Shown piece after piece: positions 1 to 7,897 of a DNA stretch of 64,000 bases (its first letter is position 1; each line of letters begins with the position of its first letter). This DNA is from Actinomycetospora corticicola (GTDB lineage: Bacteria; Actinomycetota; Actinomycetes; Mycobacteriales; Pseudonocardiaceae), in assembly GCF_013409505.1 (NCBI RefSeq), contig NZ_JACCBN010000001.1, positions 5,332,001-5,396,000 of the forward strand, given 5' to 3'. A program made the translations under genes and the position numbers. The notes below the pieces were generated by a model. That model was not told where the DNA came from, did not search any database, and worked only from the letters and a program-made list of their open reading frames with translations.

Positions 1-23
1 CCGAGGGGGTCGACGAGCGTTGG

Positions 24-482
24 GTGACCTCGGACCGGATCGGCCTCCAGCTGATCCGGCTGATCCGCCTCATCGAGCGGCAGCGGGTCATCAAGGCCAA
101 GAAGGACGGTGTCGAGCGGGCGGCCTACGTCCTGCTCGCGCGGTTGGTCATCGAGGGCCCGCACCGGTCGAACGCCCTGGCCGAGGCGGTGCACTCCGAC
201 CCGTCCACGGTCAGCCGGCAGATCGCCGCCCTGGTCCGCATCGGCTACGTCGAGCGCCGGCCCGACCCGGCCGACGGCCGGGCGTGCCTGCTGGCCGCCA
301 CCGACGAGGGCCACCGGGTCTTCGCCGCGAACCGGGACCTGCGCAACCGCTGGATCTCCGACGTCACGAGCGACTGGGACGACGCCGACCGCGAGCGGCT
401 CGTGGAGCTGATGGACCGCTTCACCACCGCGCTCGAGAACCACCACGAGTCCGGCGCCGCGGGCGCCGAGGAGGACCGATGA
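24..482 (+). CDS. MarR family transcriptional regulator
   Basis: The 152-residue product has the MarR winged-helix layout. An amphipathic N-terminal helix (IGLQLIRLIRLIERQ) leads into a helix-turn-helix with the typical stretch SDPSTVSRQIAALVRIGYVERRP at about residues 56-78. The wing DPADGRACLL and a C-terminal dimerisation helix follow. Its stop overlaps the ATG of the downstream efflux pump (ATGA), so the two are translated together and the regulator very likely represses the pump in response to a drug-like ligand; the ligand is unknown. The GTG at 24 gives a normal MarR length. The reading frame stays open to the window edge, so a start further upstream cannot be excluded. Confidence 0.85.
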   Translation: MTSDRIGLQLIRLIRLIERQRVIKAKKDGVERAAYVLLARLVIEGPHRSNALAEAVHSDPSTVSRQIAALVRIGYVERRPDPADGRACLLAATDEGHRVFAANRDLRNRWISDVTSDWDDADRERLVELMDRFTTALENHHESGAAGAEEDR

Positions 483-3208
483 GCACGACCACCGCCTCGC
501 CGCCGGCGAGCGCGGCGAAGACGTCCAGCACGGGCGCCTTCACGCACCGCCAGATCCTGACGATCCTGTCCGGGCTGCTGCTCGGCATGTTCCTGGCCGC
601 GCTGGACCAGAACATCGTCTCCACGTCGATCCGCACGATCGCCGACGACCTCAACGGCCTGAACCTGCAGGCCTGGGCGACGACGGCCTACCTGATCACC
701 GCGACGATCTCGACGCCGCTCTACGGCAAGCTCTCCGACCTCTACGGACGCAAGCCGTTCTTCCTCTTCGCCATCGCCGTCTTCGTCATCGGGTCCGTGC
801 TCTGCACGATCTCGACCTCGATGTACGAGCTCGCGATCTTCCGCGCCATCCAGGGTGCGGGCGCCGGCGGTCTGATGAGCCTGGCGCTGACGATCATCGG
901 CGACATCGTCCCGCCGCGGGAGCGCGCCCGGTACCAGGGCTACTTCCTCGCGGTGTTCGGCACGTCGAGCGTCATCGGTCCGGTGGTCGGCGGGTTCTTC
1001 GCGGGTGCCGACTCGATCATCGGCGTCACCGGCTGGCGCTGGGTCTTCCTCGTCAACGTGCCGATCGGCATCCTCGCGTTCACCGTCGTCTGGCGGGTGC
1101 TGAACCTGCCGCACACGCGCCGCGAGCGGCGGATCGACTGGCCCGGCGCCTCCGCCCTGGCCATCGCCCTCGTCCCGCTGCTGATCGTCGCCGAGCAGGG
1201 CCAGACCTGGGGCTGGGGCTCGGCCTGGGCGATCACCTGCTACGCCATCGGCGTCGTCGGGATCATCGGTTTCATCCTCGCCGAGCGGGCCTACGGCGAC
1301 GACGCGCTGCTGCCGCTGCGCCTGTTCCGCAACGGCGTGTTCTCCCTGACCACGGTCATCGCCGTCATCACCGGTATCGGGATGTTCGGCGGGATCGCGA
1401 TCGTCCCCCAGTACCTGCAGATCGTCACCGGCTCCAGCCCCACGAAGGCCGGGCTCGAGATGATCCCGCTGGTCGGTGGCCTCATGGTCGCCTCGATCAT
1501 CTCCGGCCAGCTGACCAGCCGGACCGGGCGCTACAAGGTCTTCCCCGTCATCGGCCTCGGACTGATGACGCTCGGCATGGTGCTGTTCCACTTCCTGCTG
1601 CACGCCGACACCCCGTACTGGCAGATCGCGATCCTCATGGTCGTCTTCGGCCTCGGGCTCGGTAACTGCATGCAGACCCTGGTGCTCGCCGTGCAGAACG
1701 CCGTCCCGGCGTCCGACATGGGCGTCGCCACCGCGTCGGCGACCTTCTTCCGCCAGATGGGCGGCACGGTCGGCGTCTCGGTGTTCATCTCGATCCTGTT
1801 CTCCACGCTCGGCGGGAACATCGCGACGGCCTTCCGCTCGGCGGCGTCCGACCCCGGCTTCCGGGCCGCGGCGGCCGACCCCGCGGTGGCGGCCAACCCG
1901 GCGAACGCCGTGGCGCTGAACCCGGCCGTCGGTGCCGCCCGCGTCACCGAGGACTCCTCGGTGCTGCAGCAGATGGACCCGCGGCTGGCCCGTCCGTTCT
2001 TCGAGGGCTTCGCGGCCTCGATGGACCTGGTGTTCCTCGTCGCCGCCTGCGTGATCGCCGTCGGCTTCGTGCTGATCTGGTTCCTCAAGGAGGTGCCGCT
2101 GCGCACGACGTCGGGCATCCAGGCCCGGCAGGCCGAGGAGGCCGGCCAGGCCCAGGGCCCCGGCAGCGTCGACTCGGCCGCCGAGGTGACCGGCCCGGCG
2201 CGCGGTGCGCTCGACGTCCCGACCACCACGCCCCCGGTGGGCGCGGCCGGCGCCGCGGGCTCCGAGCGGGTGCTCCGGCCCTCGCCGGCGCCCCGTCCGC
2301 ACGGGCGCCACGAGGCGCCGCAGCGCAGCGGTGACTCGGTGGTCCTCGGGCAGCTCTCCGACGGTCCCGTCCCGGACGACGGGTCGGTGCGGTTCACCGA
2401 CGACGTCGCGGGTGTCCCGATGGCCCTGCACGCCCTCGACGGCACCGTGGTCGACCGGACCTCCTCGGCCGCCGACGGGTCGTTCCGGCTGCACGCCCCG
2501 CTGCCCGGCAACTACGTCGTGGTGGCCAACCCGAGCACGTTCAAGCCGCACGCCGAGCTCGTCTCGCTCGACGGCGTGCCCGTGCACCGGCCGCTGGCGC
2601 TGCGCCGGGCCACCCCCGTGGGCGGCTCGGTCCGCGACACCGAGGACATCCCCGTGGTCGGCGCGACGGTCACGGTGACCGACGCGGCCGGCGGTGTCCG
2701 CGCCGTGCGCCGTACCGGTGCCGACGGCTCGTGGGAGTGCCCGGAGCTCGACCCCGGCACCTACACCGTCGCCGTCCTCGCCCCCGGGCGGGAGCCGGTC
2801 GCGGAGCGGCTCGTCGTCGCCGAGGCGTCCCCGGCCGGTCGACGCAGCACCCGCCACGACGTCCGGGTCCCGGTCGCGCGGCACGCGGTGCGCGGTCAGG
2901 TCCGGTCGACCTCGGGTGCGGTGGTGCCGGAGTCCCTCGTGGTGCTCATGGGTGCCGACGGCCGGGTCGTGGCCTCCACGGTCACCGACGCGTCCGGGCA
3001 CTTCGCCGTGGAGGACCTCGCCGAGGGCCGCTACCTGCTCACCGCGAGCGGGTTCGCCCCGGTCTCCGAGCAGGTCGACGTGGCCGCCGGTCGGCACGCG
3101 GCCGTCGAACTCACCGTCGACCCGCCGCAGCCGGTGGCCTCCCCGGCCACGACGTCGACGACCTCGACGCCGGACCCGGAGACCGCTCCGCTGCCGGTGG
3201 TGCGTTGA
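479..3208 (+). CDS. DHA2-family MFS efflux pump with C-terminal carboxypeptidase-regulatory-like repeats
   Basis: Residues 1-545 form a 14-helix drug:H+ antiporter of the EmrB/QacA type. The first helix carries the LDQNIVSTSIRTIADDL motif, loop 2-3 has GKLSDLYGRKP, and the antiporter motif region reads GAGAGGLMSLALTIIGDIVP. After a low-complexity linker, residues about 619-885 contain three beta-sandwich repeats of the CarboxypepD_reg/Cna-B kind; each has a core such as GATVTVTDAAGG...TGADGSW...PGTYTVAV. A Thr/Pro-rich end follows. The total of 909 residues compares with 450-550 for ordinary DHA2 pumps. The start is the ATG overlapping the marR stop. Membrane efflux is well supported; the substrate and the role of the repeats are unknown. 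Confidence 0.88.
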   Translation: MSTTTASPPASAAKTSSTGAFTHRQILTILSGLLLGMFLAALDQNIVSTSIRTIADDLNGLNLQAWATTAYLITATISTPLYGKLSDLYGRKPFFLFAIAVFVIGSVLCTISTSMYELAIFRAIQGAGAGGLMSLALTIIGDIVPPRERARYQGYFLAVFGTSSVIGPVVGGFFAGADSIIGVTGWRWVFLVNVPIGILAFTVVWRVLNLPHTRRERRIDWPGASALAIALVPLLIVAEQGQTWGWGSAWAITCYAIGVVGIIGFILAERAYGDDALLPLRLFRNGVFSLTTVIAVITGIGMFGGIAIVPQYLQIVTGSSPTKAGLEMIPLVGGLMVASIISGQLTSRTGRYKVFPVIGLGLMTLGMVLFHFLLHADTPYWQIAILMVVFGLGLGNCMQTLVLAVQNAVPASDMGVATASATFFRQMGGTVGVSVFISILFSTLGGNIATAFRSAASDPGFRAAAADPAVAANPANAVALNPAVGAARVTEDSSVLQQMDPRLARPFFEGFAASMDLVFLVAACVIAVGFVLIWFLKEVPLRTTSGIQARQAEEAGQAQGPGSVDSAAEVTGPARGALDVPTTTPPVGAAGAAGSERVLRPSPAPRPHGRHEAPQRSGDSVVLGQLSDGPVPDDGSVRFTDDVAGVPMALHALDGTVVDRTSSAADGSFRLHAPLPGNYVVVANPSTFKPHAELVSLDGVPVHRPLALRRATPVGGSVRDTEDIPVVGATVTVTDAAGGVRAVRRTGADGSWECPELDPGTYTVAVLAPGREPVAERLVVAEASPAGRRSTRHDVRVPVARHAVRGQVRSTSGAVVPESLVVLMGADGRVVASTVTDASGHFAVEDLAEGRYLLTASGFAPVSEQVDVAAGRHAAVELTVDPPQPVASPATTSTTSTPDPETAPLPVVR

Positions 3209-3226
3209 CCCGTACCCCGCCCTGAC

Positions 3227-3262
3227 CGAACGGCACTCCCGCTGCTGCGGGGGTGCCGTTCG
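3227..3262. terminator. Rho-independent-type hairpin after the efflux operon
   Basis: Two 16-nt arms (3227-3242 and 3247-3262) pair with one G-U wobble around a 4-nt loop, just past the pump stop codon. There is no T run, which is usual in high-GC actinobacteria. It also lies downstream of the convergent gene ending at 3294, so it may serve both directions. Confidence 0.75.
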
Positions 3263-3293
3263 TGCGTTGCGGGCCTCCGTCCGGCCGAGGCCG

Positions 3294-3938
3294 TCAGCGC
3301 AACGGCGGGGCCTCGCGTCCGTCCGGGGCGTGCTCGACGAGCGCTGCGTGGGCGCGCCCGGCGTCGGGGTCGGGCCGCTCACGCAGCACCGCGACGACCG
3401 CGTCCACGTCGCCGGACCACGCGAGAGCCGCAGCCTTGCGCCGTACCGACCCGGCGTCGTCGCGGAGCAGCGCCGCCAGGTGCCACGGGACCCGCGCGTC
3501 CTCGCCCCCGAACCGGCCGATCAGGTCGAGCGCCTCGCCCCGGACCCGCGGGAGGGGATGCGCCAGGTAGCCGCGGATCAGCACGGTCCGCCGGCGGGCG
3601 GGGGAGGCCGCCTCCCAGTCCTGCAGGGCGTCGGCGGCGCCGGGGGCGGTGAGATCGAACGGCGGGGACGGCGCGGCGACGGCGTAGAGGAGGTCGCCCG
3701 GCTGCGGCTCGGCGGTCAGCAGCAGGGGGCCTCCCGCGCCGAAGCGGTCGGCCACCTCCAGGGTGTCCGTGGCCGCGTCCGCCCGGTCGGCCGCGGTCGC
3801 CACCCGACGACGGGCCGCGGCGCCGCGACGGGCCAACTGCTGCGCGCCCTGCCGCGTCCGGCGGACCGCCCAGATCGTGGCCGTCCCGAGGACGAGGATC
3901 GCGATCGCCGCCCCCGACAGGAGCAGGTATCTCTCCAC
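3294..3938 (-). CDS. Membrane-anchored HEAT-repeat-like protein, function unknown
   Basis: The 214-residue product has one N-terminal membrane segment (about residues 4-24, LLLSGAAIAILVLGTATIWAV). A basic stretch and an alpha-helical region follow. The helices resemble HEAT/armadillo repeats: RGYLAHPLPRVRGEALDLIGRFGG, DARVPWHLAALLRDDAGSVRRKAAALAWSG. Such repeats usually form protein-protein scaffolds on the cytoplasmic side. GTG at 3938 is preceded by a GGGGAGG ribosome site. I do not recognise a named family. It is transcribed divergently from the chaplin-like gene. Confidence 0.6.
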   Translation of the reverse strand: MERYLLLSGAAIAILVLGTATIWAVRRTRQGAQQLARRGAAARRRVATAADRADAATDTLEVADRFGAGGPLLLTAEPQPGDLLYAVAAPSPPFDLTAPGAADALQDWEAASPARRRTVLIRGYLAHPLPRVRGEALDLIGRFGGEDARVPWHLAALLRDDAGSVRRKAAALAWSGDVDAVVAVLRERPDPDAGRAHAALVEHAPDGREAPPLR

Positions 3939-3982
3939 ACCGACCTCCCCGGTGGTGATCCAGGGTGTCGGTACCCCGGGCC

Positions 3983-3999
3983 GGAGTGGATCTCACTCC
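3983..3999. promoter_or_regulatory. Inverted repeat in the divergent HEAT-like/chaplin-like intergenic region
   Basis: GGAGTG-gatct-CACTCC is a perfect 6-bp inverted repeat. A second pair, GACACGT ... ACGTGTC, lies nearer the chaplin-like gene. Either could be an operator or leader hairpin for one of the divergent genes. No binding protein can be assigned. Confidence 0.3.
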
Positions 4000-4115
4000 A
4001 TGGGCTGACATCGACGCGACACCCGCACCGCAGGCGGATCGGGCGAGTTGAGGACACGTCATCACGACGCACGGAAAACGTGTCGTCGTGGCGCTCCCCG
4101 AACCCGAGGACTCTC

Positions 4116-4424
4116 ATGTCGTTCCTGCGCAGGACCGTGCTCGCCACCGCGATGATCTCCGCGGGCCTCACCTCGACCGCCGGCCTCGCGCTGGCGAACG
4201 ACCACGACGGTGACACCCACCAGAAGGGCGTGGTCAACTCCTCCGACTTCGCCCCGAACACGCCGGTGAACGTCTGCAACAACAACGTGCCGGTCAACGC
4301 GCTCGGCGTGCAGGTCCCGGTCCAGGACAACGCGGGCTCGATCCCGATCCTGTCGAAGGCCGGCCACGGCAACGCCGCCACCAACGCCAAGTCGTGCGCG
4401 AACCCGATCGACGCCGACAACTGA
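4116..4424 (+). CDS. Small secreted chaplin-like protein
   Basis: The 102-residue product has a clear signal peptide (MSFLRRTVLATAMISAGLTS followed by TAGLALA, cleavage near residue 27). The mature part of about 75 residues is rich in Asn, Val and Ala and contains NTPVNVCNNNVPVNALGVQVPV. It has just two cysteines (54 and 94). This resembles the short chaplin (DUF320) surface proteins of filamentous actinobacteria, whose core also reads VPVNVCGN-V-V and which coat aerial hyphae. The cysteine spacing (40) is wider than usual in chaplins, so the assignment is tentative. The start is an ATG after AACCCGAGGA. A strong terminator follows. Confidence 0.6.
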   Translation: MSFLRRTVLATAMISAGLTSTAGLALANDHDGDTHQKGVVNSSDFAPNTPVNVCNNNVPVNALGVQVPVQDNAGSIPILSKAGHGNAATNAKSCANPIDADN

Positions 4425-4441
4425 TCGATCGCCCGCCGCGC

Positions 4442-4475
4442 CGGCCCGGCACCCCCTCCCCGGGGTGCCGGGCCG
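4442..4475. terminator. Perfect 14-bp hairpin terminator between chaplin-like gene and ppa
   Basis: Arms 4442-4455 and 4462-4475 are exact reverse complements around a 6-nt loop. The hairpin lies 18 nt after the chaplin-like stop codon and downstream of the convergent ppa gene. Confidence 0.8.
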
Positions 4476-4489
4476 TCGTGCGTCCGGGG

Positions 4490-4543
4490 CCCGGGTCGGT
4501 GGCCGACCCGGGTCGTCCGGTGCGTCGGTGGGGCCACCGACGC
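4490..4543. repeat. Two further perfect palindromes in the convergent ppa/chaplin-like intergenic region
   Basis: The first has 10-bp arms, CCCGGGTCGG-tgg-CCGACCCGGG (4490-4512). The second is GCGTCGGTGG-gg-CCACCGACGC (4522-4543), also with 10-bp perfect arms. The second shares its arm with the start of the 65-bp tandem repeat at 25101. With the hairpin at 4442 this gives three consecutive stem-loops in about 100 bp. Confidence 0.7.
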
Positions 4544-4551
4544 GGCCCGCC

Positions 4552-5043
4552 CTAGTGCGAGCCCTGCTCCTCGGCGCGCTTGTAGGACTCGCGGATCTCC
4601 TGCTCGGCGTCGGAGCGGCCGACCCAGGAGGCGCCCTCGACGCTCTTGCCGGGCTCGAGGTCCTTGTAGACCTCGAAGAAGTGCTGGATCTCGAGCCGGT
4701 CGTACTCCGAGAGGTGGTGGATGTCGCGCAGGTGCTCCTGGCGCGGGTCGCCCGCCGGCACGCAGAGCAGCTTGTCGTCGCCGCCCTTCTCGTCGGTCAT
4801 GCGGAACATGCCGATGGTGCGGGCGAGGATCAGGCAGCCCGGGAAGGTCGGCTCCTGGACGAGGACCAGTGCGTCGAGGGGGTCCCCGTCGAGGCCCAGC
4901 GTGTTCTCGACGTACCCGTAGTCGGCCGGGTACTGGGTGGCCGTGAACAGCGTCCGGTCGAGGCGCAGCCGCCCGGACTCGTGGTCCATCTCGTACTTGT
5001 TCCGGTTCCCCTTGGGGATCTCGATCAGAACGTCGAACTCCAC
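4552..5043 (-). CDS. ppa: Inorganic pyrophosphatase, family I
   Basis: This soluble enzyme hydrolyses pyrophosphate to phosphate and pulls biosynthetic reactions forward. The 163-residue length fits prokaryotic family I enzymes. Visible motifs are [11 protein letters not shown] near the N-terminus, the substrate/metal region [11 protein letters not shown], the signature [10 protein letters not shown] (three metal-binding Asp) and the late KDLEPGKSV. The ATG at 5043 has GAGGA upstream. It is divergent from dacB, the same ppa/dacB arrangement as in mycobacteria (Rv3628/Rv3627c). Confidence 0.97.
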   Translation of the reverse strand: MEFDVLIEIPKGNRNKYEMDHESGRLRLDRTLFTATQYPADYGYVENTLGLDGDPLDALVLVQEPTFPGCLILARTIGMFRMTDEKGGDDKLLCVPAGDPRQEHLRDIHHLSEYDRLEIQHFFEVYKDLEPGKSVEGASWVGRSDAEQEIRESYKRAEEQGSH

Positions 5044-5112
5044 GGCGGGTCCTCACTGCGATCGTCTGGGGTCGGTCACCCGACCGGGGCCGGTGCCGTC
5101 GGCGGTCGCCTC

Positions 5113-5118
5113 TAGTGT
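5113..5118 (+). promoter_or_regulatory. Putative -10 box (TAGTGT) for dacB
   Basis: A TANNNT hexamer in the ppa/dacB divergent region. If transcription starts about 7 nt downstream, the GTG at 5115 cannot be the start and the GTG at 5154 becomes the likely one. Confidence 0.4.
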
Positions 5119-5153
5119 GTCGTACCGGCAGGACCACGTGGCCACGGACGTGC

Positions 5154-6665
5154 GTGGGGCAGGTCGCACCGGCATCGACGGGGGAGGCACTCCTGACGGC
5201 GAGCGAGGTCGACCAGCGGTCCGAGGGCCGGGCGGGGGAGCGGCCCACCAGCCATCGCGCCGAGGTCCCGCGCTCGCGGCGGATCCTCACCCGCGCGCTC
5301 GTCGTGCTGGTCGTCCTGGCCCTGCTGGGCGGGCTCGGCACGGCGGCCGTGCTCACCGCGCCGACCCTCGCCCGCACCCTGGGCCTGCCGGTGTCGGCCG
5401 CCGTCGACCCGCCCGCTCCCGTGGTGTTCAGCCCGCAGCTCGCCGCTCTCCCGGCGTCCGCGCCCACCCCGACCCCCGCCGGCGTCGCCGCCGCGCTCGA
5501 CGGTCGCACCGCCGGGCTCGGGGACCTGACCGGCGTCGTGCTCGACCCCGCCTCCCCGCAGACCCCGCTCTGGAGCCGTAACCCGTCCGAGCCGCAGGTG
5601 CCCGCCTCGTCCACGAAGCTGCTGACCGCGGCCGCGGCCCTGCTCTCGCTGGACCCCGAGACGCGCCTCGCGACCACCGTGACGGCGGGTCCGACGCCCG
5701 ACTCGGTGGTGCTCGTCGGCGGCGGCGACGTGTCCCTGTCGTCCCTGCCCGACGGCCGGGAGTCGGTCTACCCGGGCGCCGCGCACCTCGACGACCTCGT
5801 CGCGCAGGTCCGGGCCGCGCGCGGCGGACAGCCGCTCGCGACGGTGTACGTCGACACCTCCCGCTACTCCGGGCCCCTGCTGGCGCCCGGCTGGGACCCG
5901 GTCGACATCGCCGGAGGCAACCTCGCGCCGATGGGACCGCTGATGCTCGACGGCGCCCGGCTCGACCCCACCGCGCTCGACGGCGCCCGCTCCGAGACCC
6001 CCGCCCAGGACGCCGGGGCCGCGCTCGGCGAGCGCCTCGGCGGCCGGGTCACCGTGCGCGACGGCACGGCTCCCGCCGGCGCGGCCGTGCTCGGGCGGGT
6101 GGAGTCCCCGCCGCTCACCGAGCTGGTCCACACGGCGATGACCAACTCGGACAACCTCCTGGCCGAGGCGCTCGGGCGGGAGGTCGCGATCCGGGAGAAC
6201 GCGCCCGCGTCCTTCGAGGGGGCGACCACGTCGATCCGGCGCGTCCTGGCCGCGAACGGGATCGACACGACCGGGGTGACCACCTCCGACGCCTCCGGGC
6301 TGTCGACCGAGAACCGCATCCCGGCCGCAACGCTGGCGTCGGTCCTCGCCCCGGCGGCGGCCCCCACCACGACGGACCCCCGCACCGCCACGCTGCGCCC
6401 GATCCTCGACGGCCTGCCGATCGCCGCGGGCACCGGCACTCTGGTCGACCGCTACACCGCCGGGTCGACCAACGCCGACGGCCGGGGCTGGGTCCGGGCG
6501 AAGACGGGCACGTTGACGGGCACCAACGCGCTCGCGGGCGTCGTCTCGGACACCGACGGGCGCCTGCTCGTGTTCGCCTTCATGTCCAACGGTCCCGATC
6601 CGGTCGGTGCCCGTCCGCGCCTCGACGCGCTCGCCACGGCGTTGCGCGGATGCGGCTGTCGCTGA
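5154..6665 (+). CDS. dacB: D-alanyl-D-alanine carboxypeptidase/endopeptidase (PBP4/DacB type, S13)
   Basis: This is an exported penicillin-binding protein that trims or cleaves peptidoglycan stem peptides. With the GTG at 5154 it has 503 residues. A basic cytoplasmic start is followed by one membrane segment (ILTRALVVLVVLALLGGLGT). The catalytic signatures are the SxxK motif with nucleophile Ser152 and Lys155 (PASSTKLL), the SxN motif at Ser332 (TNSDNLL) and the KTG motif at Lys450 (KTGTLTGTNALAG). An alternative GTG at 5115 lies inside the putative -10 region. Two 23-bp palindromes directly follow the stop codon. Confidence 0.92.
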   Translation: MGQVAPASTGEALLTASEVDQRSEGRAGERPTSHRAEVPRSRRILTRALVVLVVLALLGGLGTAAVLTAPTLARTLGLPVSAAVDPPAPVVFSPQLAALPASAPTPTPAGVAAALDGRTAGLGDLTGVVLDPASPQTPLWSRNPSEPQVPASSTKLLTAAAALLSLDPETRLATTVTAGPTPDSVVLVGGGDVSLSSLPDGRESVYPGAAHLDDLVAQVRAARGGQPLATVYVDTSRYSGPLLAPGWDPVDIAGGNLAPMGPLMLDGARLDPTALDGARSETPAQDAGAALGERLGGRVTVRDGTAPAGAAVLGRVESPPLTELVHTAMTNSDNLLAEALGREVAIRENAPASFEGATTSIRRVLAANGIDTTGVTTSDASGLSTENRIPAATLASVLAPAAAPTTTDPRTATLRPILDGLPIAAGTGTLVDRYTAGSTNADGRGWVRAKTGTLTGTNALAGVVSDTDGRLLVFAFMSNGPDPVGARPRLDALATALRGCGCR

Positions 6666-6667
6666 GC

Positions 6668-6720
6668 GTCAGCGGTGGCACACGGCTGACGTCCGATGTC
6701 AGCAGTGGGCCACGGCTGAC
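6668..6720. repeat. Two tandem copies of a 23-bp imperfect palindrome (period 30 bp)
   Basis: Copies at 6668-6690 and 6698-6720 have the form GTCAGC(n)GTGG ... CACGGCTGAC. They begin 3 nt after the dacB stop. A third copy with perfect arms lies at 48693-48715. Between the two copies the sequence reads CTGACG-tccga-TGTCAG (6686-6702), close to the palindromes near the WYL regulator. Confidence 0.75.
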
Positions 6721-6748
6721 ATCGGCCGCCCGCCGTCCACCTGGCAGG

Positions 6749-6789
6749 GAAGCGTCGTTGCCGTCACCCGATGAGGGCAACGACGCTTC
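6749..6789. repeat. Long hairpin, 14-bp perfect arms
   Basis: GAAGCGTCGTTGCC (6749-6762) and GGCAACGACGCTTC (6776-6789) are exact reverse complements with a 13-nt loop. The hairpin lies between dacB and the -10 box of the next gene, so it could be the dacB terminator or a dispersed palindromic element. Confidence 0.7.
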
Positions 6790-6816
6790 GCTGTCATCGG
6801 GGCCGACCGGAATCCG

Positions 6817-6822
6817 TACGGT
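6817..6822 (+). promoter_or_regulatory. -10 box (TACGGT), leaderless promoter of the zincin gene
   Basis: The hexamer ends 7 nt before the GTG at 6830, the spacing expected if transcription starts on the start codon. Confidence 0.55.
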
Positions 6823-6829
6823 GGAGCAC

Positions 6830-7897
6830 GTGACCGTCACCGAGCGCCCCGCGACCGGACTGCCCGTGCGCTGGGACCTCGCCGTCGCCACCGGCTCCCG
6901 CCTCGTGCCGCCCGGACCCGCCGTGGACCGGGCCGAGGCCGCCGCCGAGGTCGCGCGGCTGAGCGAGGGCGCGCGGATCGGCGAGGGCCACGTCCGCGAG
7001 CTCACCGGCCTCGGCGCCGGCCACGCCATCCCCGCCGCCGCCGTCGTCGACCGTCCCGGCTGGATCGCCTCCGGCGTCGAGGGCATCCGCACGTTGACCT
7101 CCGAGGTCCGGCTCCCCACCGCCGCGCGGACCTCGCCCGGCCTGCTGACCCGGGCCGCCGCGGGCGTCACCTCGACCGTCGCGGGCGCGCAGATGGGCAC
7201 GTTGCTCGCGTTCCTCTCGACGAAGGTGCTCGGTCAGTACGACCCCTTCGCCGGCCCCGCGAACGCGGGTCACCTGCTGCTCGTCGCCCCCAACGTCACG
7301 GCCGCCCGCCAGGCGCTCGAGGTCGACGCCGAGGACTTCGCCCTCTGGGTGTGCGTGCACGAGGCCACCCACCGGCTCCAGTTCACCGCCGTCCCGTGGC
7401 TGCGCGACCACTTCCGCGACGAGGTCACCACCTTCGCCTCCGGGATGGAGAGCGGGGTGACCGCGGCCCTCGACCGGCTCCCCGAGATCACGAAGGCCAT
7501 CCGGTCCCGCAGCGACGTCTCGATGCTCGAGCTCCTCCAGGGCCCCGAGCAGGGCGCGGTCCTCGACCGGTTGCTCGCGCTGACCACCCTGCTCGAGGGG
7601 CACGCGGAGCACGTCATGGACGAGGTCGGGCCCGCCGTGATCCCGTCGGTGTCGACCATCCGCGGCCGCTTCTCCGCGCGCCGGCGCGGCGGTGGCCCGA
7701 TCGACCGGCTGCTGCGGGTGCTGCTCGGCGTCCAGGCCAAGGTCAAGCAGTACGAGCAGGGCCGCGTGTTCGTCGACGAGGTCGTCGGCACGATCGGCAT
7801 GGAGGGCTTCAACGCCGTCTGGACCTCGCCCGACACGCTGCCCCGCCGCTCGGAGATCACCGATCCGACGGCCTGGATGGACCGCGTTCACGGATGA
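6830..7897 (+). CDS. Zinc-dependent metalloprotease-like protein (Rv3626c/DUF2342 type)
   Basis: The 355-residue soluble protein carries the zincin motif HEATHRLQF (HExxH), with acidic downstream helices, and fits the actinobacterial DUF2342 zincin family found next to dacB and tilS. Its substrate is unknown. A longer frame from 6650 would run out of dacB through the palindromic repeats. The GTG at 6830 is chosen because it lies 7 nt after a -10 box and starts directly with VTVTERPATGLPVRWDLAVA. Its stop overlaps the tilS ATG (ATGA). Confidence 0.85.
   Translation: MTVTERPATGLPVRWDLAVATGSRLVPPGPAVDRAEAAAEVARLSEGARIGEGHVRELTGLGAGHAIPAAAVVDRPGWIASGVEGIRTLTSEVRLPTAARTSPGLLTRAAAGVTSTVAGAQMGTLLAFLSTKVLGQYDPFAGPANAGHLLLVAPNVTAARQALEVDAEDFALWVCVHEATHRLQFTAVPWLRDHFRDEVTTFASGMESGVTAALDRLPEITKAIRSRSDVSMLELLQGPEQGAVLDRLLALTTLLEGHAEHVMDEVGPAVIPSVSTIRGRFSARRRGGGPIDRLLRVLLGVQAKVKQYEQGRVFVDEVVGTIGMEGFNAVWTSPDTLPRRSEITDPTAWMDRVHG

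Noticed and set aside
24-482. MarR gene truncated by the window edge
   Set aside because: The frame is open upstream, but the product from GTG at 24 already has normal MarR length and N-terminal helix. It was kept as probably complete.
245-3382. Very long minus-strand open frame of 1045 codons opposite the efflux pump, and similar long shadows elsewhere
   Set aside because: Arg/Gly/His-rich translation without domains, opposite a gene with clear MFS motifs. Such frames are an effect of high GC codon use.
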